Shown: positions 1 to 7,406, numbered from the stretch's first letter. The stretch is DNA of 22,143 bases from Blastocatellia bacterium (GCA_016705245.1 JADIYM010000031.1:1-22143), one strand, 5' to 3'. Numbers and translations: made by a program. The notes: generated by a model not told the origin, from the sequence alone.

Positions 1-745
1 ACGACTGAGCTCCGAGAATCGTGGGCGCCTCGGACGCCGGCAATCCGTCGTTCGAGGCGCCGGCGGGCCGCTTTCCGACGACTGTTGGCGCTTCCGATGC
101 CGGCGGATCCGTGATGGTGGGCTCGATCGACGGCTCAAATGCTCCCGAGCCACTGATGATCGTCGCCTGTATCCTTGACACCACGGGCGCCGCCGGCTCA
201 GTGCTGGTCGCCTCTGCGATCGGCTCCTGATCGTGCAGTTTCGCGAGCCCGAAATCGAGCAGCTTCACAGTGAAACTGCCGCGAAGGTTCGGCTCGAGCC
301 AGATGTTTCCGGGCTTGAGGTCGCGGTGGATGATGCCCTTGCGGTGCAACTCTCCGATCCCGAGCGCCAGTTGATCGAAGACCTCGACGGTCCAGTCCAC
401 CGGAACTACCGGCTGTTCCATCAGGACGTCTTCGAGCGAGCACCCGTCGAGGTACTCCATCACGAGGTAGGCGACGCGGTGACCACAGATGTCCGCCTGT
501 CCAAAGTCGGTCACGTCGACGATGTTCGGGTGGCGGAATCGGCCTGCCGCCCGCGCCTCGCGCCGGAAGCGCTCGAGAAACGAAGCATCCGCCGCGTATT
601 GCGGAACGATGATCTTGAGCGCCACGGGCCGTTCCGTCCCGAGGTGCGTCGCGAAAAAAACCGCCCCCATGCCACCGCGGCCGAGCATGCGCTCGACCTG
701 GTACTTCCCGTCAACGACGGTTCCGACGACGTCCGTGAGGTTCAT
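1..745 (-). CDS. Ser/Thr protein kinase (Hanks type), C-terminus beyond the window
   Basis: The ATG is at 745 and the frame stays open to the window edge, giving 248 residues of a longer protein. Visible kinase signatures are the Gly-rich loop GRGGMGAVF (22-30), the VALK lysine K44, the alpha-C Glu in RREA (E63), the catalytic loop HRDLKPGN (140-147, D142) and DFG (164-166). After DFG the protein runs for more than 80 residues without reaching the expected GT-x-Y-x-APE. This stretch is rich in Thr, Pro, Ser and Ala and contains two related pieces, PPASEAPTVVG (about 214-224) and LPASEAPTILG (about 235-245). The kinase domain starts almost at residue 1, so any sensor or membrane segment would lie C-terminal and out of view. 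No clear Shine-Dalgarno precedes the ATG. Being a kinase is near certain; its substrates cannot be seen. It is divergent from the BMC-like/GNAT unit. Confidence 0.93.
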   Translation of the reverse strand, partial: MNLTDVVGTVVDGKYQVERMLGRGGMGAVFFATHLGTERPVALKIIVPQYAADASFLERFRREARAAGRFRHPNIVDVTDFGQADICGHRVAYLVMEYLDGCSLEDVLMEQPVVPVDWTVEVFDQLALGIGELHRKGIIHRDLKPGNIWLEPNLRGSFTVKLLDFGLAKLHDQEPIAEATSTEPAAPVVSRIQATIISGSGAFEPSIEPTITDPPASEAPTVVGKRPAGASNDGLPASEAPTILGAQS

Positions 746-873
746 TAGGCGCTATGGATGTAAGACCGAAACGTCAGGAAACTACCACAGACAAAACTTG
801 CGCGAAATTCGCCGGGAGCTCGAGACTTGTCGCGATTTGACTCCGTCATGGCAGCCCGATCGCGCAGCGGGGG

Positions 874-903
874 TTCCAGCTCGTCGCCGCGGAAGGGTAG
901 ACT
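874..903 (+). promoter_or_regulatory. Possible promoter for the BMC-like/GNAT unit
   Basis: TTCCAG (874-879), an 18-base spacer and TAGACT (898-903) lie 57 bases upstream of the ATG at 961. The -35 match is weak. The same TAGACT hexamer also precedes ppk1 and the VWFA-like gene, which is why it is reported. The rest of 746-960 shows no other recognisable element; it must also contain the promoter of the divergent kinase. Confidence 0.3.
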
Positions 904-960
904 CTGCCACCTTCCAGGTGCCATCGAGGCGCAGCACCACAACCGTGAAGGAGTGGACGT

Positions 961-1140
961 ATGGCAGGATTTGAAGAAGCCATAGGCCGTCTCGAAGTGA
1001 GCTCGATCGCCCGAGGCATCGAGGCAACCGATGCGATGCCCGAGATGGCGGCCGTCGCGACGGTGAAACCGGGCGTGCTCGTCAGCGGGGTGGTAAAGCC
1101 ACACGCGCGCGAAGCATTGCGAAAGAGCCTGATGCCGTGA
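961..1140 (+). CDS. Short BMC-domain-like protein (truncated BMC-T shell protein?)
   Basis: A 59-codon ORF. AAGGAG sits 7 bases before the ATG, and an in-frame TGA 15 bases upstream fixes the start. The peptide contains AIGRLEVSSIARGIEATDAM (7-26), which closely resembles the opening strand and helix of trimeric-type BMC shell proteins (PduT/BMC-T style, A-x-G-x-x-E-x-x-S-I-A-x-G-I-x-x-x-D-A-M). VKPG then VLVSG could match the following strands, but the segment is several residues shorter than usual and the protein stops after about 60 residues, where BMC-T proteins have about 180-210. It ends with KPHAREALRKSLMP. Its stop overlaps the start of the GNAT gene (GTGA), suggesting translational coupling. 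No other microcompartment gene is visible. It may be a decayed remnant, an internally deleted shell gene or a genuine microprotein. The family call rests on pattern recognition over about 20 residues. Confidence 0.6.
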   Translation: MAGFEEAIGRLEVSSIARGIEATDAMPEMAAVATVKPGVLVSGVVKPHAREALRKSLMP

Positions 1141-1676
1141 CGGACGGCTCCGATGCAAGCGTCATTTCCACGCGACGCCTGAGACTGATTCCGGCGACTG
1201 TCGAGCTCGCCCGGGCCGAGATGTCGGACAGGTCCGAATTCGCCCGACAGCTCGGCGCCCGGGTACCTGAGAACTGGCCGCCCGAATCGGCGGCCGACGC
1301 CTTGCCGTATTTCCTCGAGTTGCTCGAGTCCAATCCGAATTGGGCCGGGTGGCTCGGCTGGTACGCGGTGGCGACACTCGACGACGTGCCCACGCTCGTT
1401 GGCAGCGGAGGGTTCTTCGGGCCGCCGGACGGCGCCGGAGAGATCGAGACCGGATACTCGATTCTCCCGCAGTTTCACCGGCAGGGCATCGCGACAGAGA
1501 TGGTCGGCGGACTCATCGGATGGGCGACGGCGCACGACGACGTGCGCCGCGTTGTTGCCAGGACGACCGAAGACAACGCAGGATCCAGGCGAGTGCTCGA
1601 GACGCTCGGCTTCGCGGACGACGGACCGGGCGACGAGCCAGGGGGCCTCCGGTATGTCCGAACGCAAGCCCGCTGA
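1137..1676 (+). CDS. GNAT-family N-acetyltransferase (RimJ/RimL-like)
   Basis: The start is GTG at 1137, sharing GTGA with the stop of the preceding short ORF; 179 residues. It opens with STRRLRLIPAT, the usual 'T-x-R-L-x-L' strand of Acetyltransf_3/RimJ-RimL-like proteins. GEIETGYSILPQFHRQGIAT (about 101-120) is motif A, with the acetyl-CoA pyrophosphate-binding loop RQGIA at 115-119. NAGSRRVLETLGF near residues 146-158 is the typical C-terminal 'N-x-x-S-x-x-v-l-e-k-l-G-F' motif. The family normally transfers an acetyl group from acetyl-CoA to an amine (ribosomal-protein N-terminus, small molecule or antibiotic); the substrate here cannot be read from sequence. No signal peptide, so cytoplasmic. 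Downstream the coding strand ends in the repeat array, so this is the last gene of its unit. Confidence 0.9.
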   Translation: MTDGSDASVISTRRLRLIPATVELARAEMSDRSEFARQLGARVPENWPPESAADALPYFLELLESNPNWAGWLGWYAVATLDDVPTLVGSGGFFGPPDGAGEIETGYSILPQFHRQGIATEMVGGLIGWATAHDDVRRVVARTTEDNAGSRRVLETLGFADDGPGDEPGGLRYVRTQAR

Positions 1677-1713
1677 AGCGCGGGCAATGCGCTGTCGGCC
1701 GCCTCGAGTTACA

Positions 1714-2404
1714 GAACCGCGAGCGGTAGCGAGCGGCTTGCGGACGGTCGAGCGGTTCCGGGCACTTCTGTCCTTCCGCAACGACGAGTCTGCGAATTCA
1801 GGCTCCGTCCGTGGGACGCTCGCTACTGCTCGCGGCTCGAGGAACGGGGACTCGGCGAAGCGTCCTGCCTGGTAGTTCACGATGCGGGTGGTCCCCGGTT
1901 TATGAGCCGCGAGCGGTAGCGAGCGTCCCACGGACGGTCGAGCGACTCCGATCACTTCCGTCCTTCCGCAACGACGAGTCTGCGAATTCAGGCTCCGTCC
2001 GTGGGACGCTCGCTACTGCTCGCGGCTCGAGGAACGGGGCCGGCGGAGCGTCCTGCCTGGTAGTTCACGATGCGGGTGGTCCCCGGTTTTTGAGCCGCGA
2101 GCGGTAGCGAGCGGCTTGCGGACGGCCGAACGGGTCCGACCTCTACTGTCCTTCCGCAACGACGAGTCTGCGATTTCAGGCTCCGTCCGTGGGACGCTCG
2201 CTACTGCTCGCGGCTCGAGAAACGGGGCCGGCGGAGCGTCCTGCCTGGTAGTTCACGATGCGGGTGGTCCCCGGTTTATGAGCCGCGAGCGGTAGCGAGC
2301 GTCCCACGGACGGTCGAGCGACTCCGATCACTTCCGTCCTTCCGCAACGACGAGTCTGCGATTTCAGCCTCCGTCCGTGGGACGCTCGCTACTGCTCGCG
2401 GCTC
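1714..2404. repeat. Tandem array of four REPIN-like palindromic units
   Basis: Four units, 1714-1838, 1904-2028, 2092-2216 and 2280-2404, repeat at 190, 188 and 188 bases. Each has a left arm of about 34 bases beginning GA(A/G)CCGCGAGCGGTAGCGAG and a right arm reading as its inverse (ending GCTCGCGGCTC), separated by about 57 bases containing CCTTCCGCAACGACGAGTCT. The inter-unit sequence (about 65 bases, with CCTGCCTGGTAGTTCACGAT) is also conserved. Left arms alternate: units 1 and 3 carry GCTTGCGGACGG, units 2 and 4 carry TCCCACGGACGG. In units 1 and 2 the central segment reads GAATTC; in units 3 and 4 it reads GATTTC. The arms of units 2 and 4 pair along nearly their full length. The array fills most of the 835-base gap 1677-2511, in which no gene was found. 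Confidence 0.93.
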
Positions 2405-2511
2405 AAGGAGCGGGGACCCGGCGGAGCGATCTGCCACCAACGAAGTTACTTCTGTGACGAACCAATTTTGTACGGGTCGGTAGAGACGACTTCGAAGGTA
2501 CCGATCACGAC

Positions 2512-3960
2512 TCAGCCGGGTTTCTTCACCGTCGCCGCACTGATCGTCGCCCACTCGGCCAGCTTTTCCAGTCCCTGCCCGAGCGACTCCATAGCCTTCC
2601 TTCGATCTCCGGTCTTGAAGCGCTGACCGGCCAGGGCAAAGTAGGACCCGGCGTATCTCGGAGCGATCTCGACCGCGACCTCGAGCATCTCGACGGCCTT
2701 CACGTGATTGCCGGAGAGCGCCGCGCTGTTCCCGCCCTCGTAGTAGTTCGCAAAGAGCAGATTCAAGGTTCTGCGGGCCACCCGTCGCTCGGAAGATTCC
2801 GTCTTCGACCGCGCCTTCGTTCGCAGGTCCTCGATACGTCGTCGAAACTCGGCAATCGCTTCCACTCTGGTTTCCTGATCCTGTCGCGCCTTGGTCCACG
2901 CCGCGGCTTCATCGGCGATCCAGTTCTGGCGCTTGACCTCTTCCCGATCGATCTTGACCGAGTCCTTGACCCGGCGATCGCCAGCCAGTGCCCGAGCGCC
3001 AACATCCGCCTCGGCCACGGCTCGCAGGCCGCTGTACTGGCGACGGGCTGATTCGAAGAGCTGCCACGCGTCGAAAACGCGACCCGCTGCCTCGAGCGCG
3101 CGCGCCCTGGCAATCGACTCGCCGTACAGCGCATCGACGAGACCGGCATCGGTCACCCGGGCGCCCGACCGGATGGCTTCGATCTCCATCCACGCAGCCG
3201 CCTCGACGAGCAATTCCGACGGCGCCCATTCGTGCGCGCCTTCGAAGCGTGCCACTCGGTGGGTCACGTTGAGCCGCTCGAGGGTCGGACCGAGTGCGGA
3301 CAGTTCCGAGAAGTTGAAATCTTCCACGCCGACGGTCGCAAAGTAGGCGAAGCGGAGCTTGTCGGGCGTCTGCTTTTCGATCGCATAGACAGTGTCGGGA
3401 AAACCCGCGCCACACGCGATTACGCCGGCGATGCAGCCTCCACACGACATGGCGACGAGTGTTGCGACTCGTGCCCCGCCGGAAAACCCGGACGTGTAGA
3501 CACGGCGATCATCGATCCGGAATCGCTCGTGCGTGTCGCGCCACATCGCCGATCCGGCATCGACCGAGCGCGCCATGCTGCCGTTGCGCGAGTTCCACGA
3601 CGTCACCACGATCCATCCGAACCGTTCGGCCGCCGCCTGAAAATGCTCGACCGGGAGCCGACCGCGCGCAGCCGGTTCAAAGCAGTAGACGATGGGCCAC
3701 GCGCGCTCCTTCGTGTACGTGGATGGCAGATAGAGCGCGTAGCTCTGCGACAGGTCCGCCGCACAGACGACGCGGTCAACGATGACGCCGCGGGGCAGTT
3801 CATCGACCGCGGCGGATGGCTTCGCGTTGGCCGGCGCCGGCTCTCGGGGCGGATTCGTCGCCTGTGCGTGCACCGGGCCCGCGGCCGCGAGGGCGATTGA
3901 CACGATCAGCGCCGCGAATCCGGCGACACCCGGCATCGAAAATGGATCACGCTTGGTCAC
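2512..3960 (-). CDS. Secreted alpha/beta-hydrolase with C-terminal TPR-like region
   Basis: GTG start at 3960, 482 residues. The start is chosen because codons 2-4 (TKR) give a basic n-region ahead of a hydrophobic core and a signal-peptidase site near VHAQA (about residues 29-33). ATG at codon 9 is the alternative; neither has a clear Shine-Dalgarno. Residues about 55-270 look like an esterase/dienelactone-hydrolase-type fold: YALYLPSTY, PIVYCFEPAARG, then the nucleophile elbow GFSGG (S160). D214 (in VEDFNF) and H243 (in EGAHEW) are plausible triad partners. Residues about 290-480 are helical; KAVEMLEVAVEIAPRYAGSY and the following FALAGQRFKTGDRRKAMESL resemble TPR units. Likely exported to the periplasm or envelope. 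Substrate unknown; LpqC-like/PHB-depolymerase-like esterases are the closest idea. The gene stands alone and convergent to the repeat array. Confidence 0.78.
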   Translation of the reverse strand: MTKRDPFSMPGVAGFAALIVSIALAAAGPVHAQATNPPREPAPANAKPSAAVDELPRGVIVDRVVCAADLSQSYALYLPSTYTKERAWPIVYCFEPAARGRLPVEHFQAAAERFGWIVVTSWNSRNGSMARSVDAGSAMWRDTHERFRIDDRRVYTSGFSGGARVATLVAMSCGGCIAGVIACGAGFPDTVYAIEKQTPDKLRFAYFATVGVEDFNFSELSALGPTLERLNVTHRVARFEGAHEWAPSELLVEAAAWMEIEAIRSGARVTDAGLVDALYGESIARARALEAAGRVFDAWQLFESARRQYSGLRAVAEADVGARALAGDRRVKDSVKIDREEVKRQNWIADEAAAWTKARQDQETRVEAIAEFRRRIEDLRTKARSKTESSERRVARRTLNLLFANYYEGGNSAALSGNHVKAVEMLEVAVEIAPRYAGSYFALAGQRFKTGDRRKAMESLGQGLEKLAEWATISAATVKKPG

Positions 3961-4075
3961 GGTGCTCTGAGAAACGCGCCCGGGCGCTTGACATTACAGG
4001 TCGAAGGGCGCAGTCGAGCCTGCAAAATACGCACTGATTCCTTGCCGGCGCCGCCCCGGCACGACCGCGCCCCAA

Positions 4076-4105
4076 TTGACATCGGCGCTTCCCGGCTGTT
4101 ACACC
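4076..4105 (+). promoter_or_regulatory. Putative promoter of the YIDPGSG/methyltransferase/sulfatase cassette
   Basis: A perfect TTGACA (4076-4081), an 18-base spacer and TACACC (4100-4105, only 3/6 to consensus). If used, transcription would begin at about 4111-4113, essentially at the ATG at 4113, so the first message of the cassette could be leaderless. This agrees with the absence of a Shine-Dalgarno there. Confidence 0.4.
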
Positions 4106-4112
4106 CGTGTCG

Positions 4113-4307
4113 ATGACAAGTGAACTCCACGTTGCGATGGCGGTCCTCGCGTACATCGATCCCGGAAGCGGCAGCTTCATCCTTCAGGTCGTCGTTGGAA
4201 CGCTGCTCGGGGCCTCGGTTGCCCTGAAGATGTATTGGGCGCGCCTGCGCGCGTACTTCGTAAGTCGCGGCGAACGGAACGATGGCGACGCCGACCGCGG
4301 AGCATAG
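4113..4307 (+). CDS. Small 'YIDPGSG' membrane protein
   Basis: 64 residues from ATG 4113 (a GTG at 4107 is an in-frame alternative). The mid-region reads AYIDPGSGSFILQ, followed by a hydrophobic helix VVVGTLLGASVALKMY and a basic tail WARLRAYFVSRGERN, so one membrane-spanning segment with a short charged end. Small proteins with a Y-x-D-P-G-S-G signature next to methyltransferase and sulfatase-like genes are familiar to me from several phyla, but I know of no defined function. The gene overlaps the methyltransferase start by 26 bases, which argues for co-translation in one operon. Confidence 0.75.
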   Translation: MTSELHVAMAVLAYIDPGSGSFILQVVVGTLLGASVALKMYWARLRAYFVSRGERNDGDADRGA

Positions 4308-5694
4308 CGGCCCACTTTCCGGCTCTTTTCGTGACCCGAGCGGATTCGTGTTCCGACGCGATGGCGTCCTGTATCGCCAGGTCAACGGGTCGTACCGCGA
4401 GCACTTCGAACAGTTGCTCGCAACTGGATTGTTCGCCTTTCTCGTGGCGAAGGGCCTCATCGTCGACCACGAGGACGTCGATCTCGACCTCCGGCATACG
4501 GACGACGCCTGGCGCGTTATCAAGCCGAGCCCGATACCGTTCGTTTCATACCCGTACGAGTGGTCCTTCGGTCAGCTGCGCGATGCTGCCCTGCTCACTC
4601 TTCGCATCCAGCGGGAAGCCCTCGACCGGGGAATGACGCTCAAGGATGCAAGCGCCTACAACGTCCAGTTCGTCGGATGTCAGCCGGTGTTCATAGACAC
4701 GTTGTCGTTCGAGACCTATCGCGAAGGCCGGCCCTGGGTCGCCTATCGCCAGTTCTGCCAGCACTTTCTGGCCCCGCTCGCCCTGATGAGTCGTGTCGAC
4801 GTTCGACTCGGGCAGTTGCTCAAGCCCTACCTAGACGGAATTCCACTCAGCCTTGCTAGCCGGTTGCTTCCGTGGCGAACGCGGCTCTCGTTTCCACTCC
4901 TCACTCACATGCATCTGCACGCGAGGTCGCAGGAACGCTACGCCGACAAGCCGGTGAAGGGCTCGTCGGTTTCGGTCGGAAAGCTGTCGCTCATCGGGCT
5001 GCTCGACAGCCTTCGAAAGGCGGTCGAGGGAATGGAGTGGCATCCGGCCGGCACCGAATGGGCCGACTACTACGCGAACACGAACTATGAGCCCGACGCG
5101 ATGCGACGCAAGTCAGAAATCGTGTCGGAGTATCTGGACCGGGTCGATCCGGCGACCGTCTGGGATCTGGGCGCCAACACCGGGACTTTCAGCCGGATTG
5201 CCAGCCGGCGCGGCGCGATGACGGTCGCATTCGACGTGGATCCGGCCGCGGTCGAGAAGAACTACCGGGACGGCACCCGCGACGGGGAGAGGGGCCTGCT
5301 GCCGCTGGTGCTCGACGCCACGAACCCGAGTCCGGGACTCGGGTGGGAGAACACGGAGCGATCATCGCTCGACGAGCGAGGCCCGGCCGACCTGGTCATG
5401 GCGCTTGCGCTCGTTCACCACCTCGCCATCGGCAACAACGTGCCGCTCGAGCGGATCGCCGGATACCTTGCGCGGCTCGGAACGTGGCTCGTCATCGAGT
5501 TCGTGCCCAAGGAGGACTCGCAGGTCCAGCGGCTCCTGGCGAGCCGGGAGGACATCTTCGGAGGCTACGACGCGGCCGGTTTCGAGGCGGGCTTCCGGCC
5601 GCATTTCGCTGTGGTGGATCGTCAGCCGATCGAGGGGACGTGCCGAACGCTCTACCTGATGCAGGCGTTGGAGCCCGCGCGGAGGCCGACGTGA
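4282..5694 (+). CDS. Two-domain protein: kinase-like N-terminal region plus class I SAM methyltransferase
   Basis: ATG at 4282, 470 residues. The C-terminal half is a Rossmann methyltransferase: motif I VWDLGANTGTFSRIA (about 293-307), an acidic strand end AFDVDPAAV (about 314-322) and motif ADLVMALALVHHLAI (about 370-384). The N-terminal about 230 residues are not a methyltransferase. Around SYPYEWSFGQLRDAALLTL and LKDASAYNVQF...VFIDTLSF, the residues D122, N127 and D139 match the spacing of kinase-fold catalytic loops (D-x4-N, then a metal-binding D about 12-13 later). So a protein-kinase-like/aminoglycoside-phosphotransferase-like fold is suspected; no Gly-rich loop is obvious. No TM helices or signal peptide. 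Between the small membrane protein and the sulfatase-like gene (4-base GTGA overlap downstream), it probably modifies an envelope or glycan-linked substrate, which is inference only. Confidence 0.82.
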   Translation: MATPTAEHSGPLSGSFRDPSGFVFRRDGVLYRQVNGSYREHFEQLLATGLFAFLVAKGLIVDHEDVDLDLRHTDDAWRVIKPSPIPFVSYPYEWSFGQLRDAALLTLRIQREALDRGMTLKDASAYNVQFVGCQPVFIDTLSFETYREGRPWVAYRQFCQHFLAPLALMSRVDVRLGQLLKPYLDGIPLSLASRLLPWRTRLSFPLLTHMHLHARSQERYADKPVKGSSVSVGKLSLIGLLDSLRKAVEGMEWHPAGTEWADYYANTNYEPDAMRRKSEIVSEYLDRVDPATVWDLGANTGTFSRIASRRGAMTVAFDVDPAAVEKNYRDGTRDGERGLLPLVLDATNPSPGLGWENTERSSLDERGPADLVMALALVHHLAIGNNVPLERIAGYLARLGTWLVIEFVPKEDSQVQRLLASREDIFGGYDAAGFEAGFRPHFAVVDRQPIEGTCRTLYLMQALEPARRPT

Positions 5695-7262
5695 AACGAT
5701 TGCCGGCGCTGTTGTCACCTCTCACGCTTGCGGCCTATCCAGTGCTGTTTCTCTTTGCCCACAACCAGGGGCAAACCTATGCGACGGACGTCGTGCGCCC
5801 GCTCACGGTGGCGGTGCTGGGGACGGCGGTGCTGCTCGCAGTCGCCACGCTCGTCTATCGCGACGCCGCGAAGGCCGGCGTGCTCGTTTCGGCCTTCGTC
5901 GTGCTCTTCTTTGCATACGGGCACATCGTCAACCTCGTCTCGAAGACGTCGGTTTCCGTCGCGGTAGTCACGGGGGCGATCGAGATTGCTGCGCTTGTCG
6001 CGCTTGCGATCGTGCTCTTCCGTTCACGTACGAGTCCGACGACGCCGGCCACGTTGATTTCAGTCGTCGCCGCGGTCCTCATCGTGTTTCCACTCTCGAC
6101 TATCGCGTTTTCGCTCGGCGGACGACCGGCCGCGTCGACGACCGCATCGAATACGGCGAGCTCCGCGCCGGCGGCCGGAATCGCCGCGCGCCGGCCAGAC
6201 ATCTACTACATCATCCTCGACAGCTATCCGTCGCAACGGTCGCTGGAGGAATTCTATGACTTCGACAATGCGCCGTTCGTCGATGGGCTGAAGTCGCGCG
6301 GCTTCCAGGTCGCGGACGACAGCAAGAGCAACTACGGCGCGACTCTCCTCTCGCTCGGTTCATCGCTGAACATGACGTACCTCGACGACGTGACGGCGCC
6401 GTTCCGCGAGACGAGCGACCGAACGGTGATGATGGACGCGGTTCGGGACAGTGCCGTGGTCCGGACGCTGCGGGAGCACGGGTATCGGTTCGTCAGCATT
6501 TCGTCGGGATTCTCGGGAACGGATCCCATGCCGACGGCCGACGCCGAGCTGCGGTTTCCGAAGGGCAGTCTGACCGAGTTCGAAGTGCTCGCGATAAGCA
6601 CGACGCCGCTCGCCGAGCTGCCGGCGTTCAGGGAAACGACCGACCCGTTTCTCCTGCGACGATTCGCGGTTCTGCATGGGTTCGAGGCACTCGCGGGCCA
6701 GGGGCCGTCCCGGGAACCGACGTTCGTGCTAGCGCACATCCTGTCGCCGCATCCGCCGTTCGTCTTCGACGCGGCCGGAGGGATGCGTGAGCGCAAGGGC
6801 CGATTCAATCAGACGAAATACAGCAAGGACGAGTACCTCGACGGTTTCCGCGGACAGGTCACTTTCGTCAACGACCGGCTGATCCCTGCGATCGACGCGA
6901 TCCTCGGTCGGTACGAGTCGTCGAACCGGCCCATCATCATCGTGCAGGGCGACCACGGGCCGCGATCCCTGCGGCGCCGGAACAACACGACGGAGGCGTT
7001 CTATCGCGAGCGATTCAGCATTCTGAACGCGTACCACGTGCCGAAAGACATACCCTGCGAGATCTACCCGACGATCAGTCCCGTCAATACGTTCCGCAAG
7101 CTCTTCGCAGCGCTCTTCGGCACCCCGTACGAAATGCTTTCGGACGAGAGCTATTTCTCGACATCGCACAAGCCGTACGCCTTCAAGCCGGTGTCGGCGC
7201 TCGTGCAGTCGGATTCGCCGGCGCCGGGCGACGACGAAGCCGACGATCACGGCGACCAGTAG
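5691..7262 (+). CDS. Five-TM sulfatase-like (alkaline phosphatase superfamily) membrane enzyme
   Basis: GTG at 5691 in a GTGA overlap with the methyltransferase stop; GGAGG lies 5 bases upstream. 523 residues. The open frame continues upstream to 5343, but that part lies inside the methyltransferase gene and has no membrane-protein composition. Five hydrophobic segments lie at about residues 7-25, 33-54, 62-80, 87-110 and 119-141. A Thr/Ser/Ala-rich linker follows, then a catalytic domain outside the membrane: PDIYYIILDSYPS (about 169-181, metal-binding D176), a candidate nucleophile region in SNYGATLLSL, LAHILSPHPPFVFD, and the metal-binding QGDHGPRS (about 419-426). The layout resembles phosphoglycerol/phosphoethanolamine transferases (LtaS/EptA style), whose domain faces the periplasm. 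Probably modifies lipid or glycan in the envelope; substrate unknown. Confidence 0.87.
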   Translation: MKRLPALLSPLTLAAYPVLFLFAHNQGQTYATDVVRPLTVAVLGTAVLLAVATLVYRDAAKAGVLVSAFVVLFFAYGHIVNLVSKTSVSVAVVTGAIEIAALVALAIVLFRSRTSPTTPATLISVVAAVLIVFPLSTIAFSLGGRPAASTTASNTASSAPAAGIAARRPDIYYIILDSYPSQRSLEEFYDFDNAPFVDGLKSRGFQVADDSKSNYGATLLSLGSSLNMTYLDDVTAPFRETSDRTVMMDAVRDSAVVRTLREHGYRFVSISSGFSGTDPMPTADAELRFPKGSLTEFEVLAISTTPLAELPAFRETTDPFLLRRFAVLHGFEALAGQGPSREPTFVLAHILSPHPPFVFDAAGGMRERKGRFNQTKYSKDEYLDGFRGQVTFVNDRLIPAIDAILGRYESSNRPIIIVQGDHGPRSLRRRNNTTEAFYRERFSILNAYHVPKDIPCEIYPTISPVNTFRKLFAALFGTPYEMLSDESYFSTSHKPYAFKPVSALVQSDSPAPGDDEADDHGDQ

Positions 7263-7318
7263 TATCAAAAGGCGGGCCGAGGCAAGGCGCCCACAGCTGG
7301 CACCGCTGCGTTCACGAT

Positions 7319-7406
7319 TGCGTCTTTGCGTATTCCTTTGCGCCCTTGCGAGCTCGACGGATTGAAGAATTTCTCGCAAAGGCGCAAGGGAAGACGCAAA
7401 GACGCA
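7319..7406. repeat. 'gacgcaaag' palindromic intergenic repeat
   Basis: Arms 7319-7352 (tgcgtctttgcgt...) and 7373-7406 (...gacgcaaagacgca) are inverted copies with about 31 of 34 positions matching, around a 20-base loop. Each arm is built from tandem 'gcaaaga/gcaaagg' words. The gap 7263-7558 holds this element and a possible ppk1 promoter, and nothing else I recognise. It could end the upstream transcript. A related element lies at 17157-17250. Confidence 0.85.

Noticed and set aside
846..1955. 369-codon minus-strand frame across the GNAT gene and first repeat units
   Set aside because: It lies antisense to the GNAT gene and its repeated EPRAVASVPRTE peptides are merely translations of the REP palindromes.
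1714..2404. CRISPR array
   Set aside because: Units are about 188 bases, and both the 'repeat' and the intervening sequences are conserved between units, so there are no unique spacers; no cas genes are present.
2276..2899. 207-codon minus-strand frame at the end of the repeat array
   Set aside because: Out of frame with the hydrolase gene it overlaps and ending in translated repeat sequence; no support as a protein.
5343..5690. Upstream extension of the sulfatase-like frame
   Set aside because: It lies within the methyltransferase gene in another frame and translates to Arg/Ala/Gly-rich shadow sequence; GTG at 5691 with GGAGG and a GTGA overlap is a better start.
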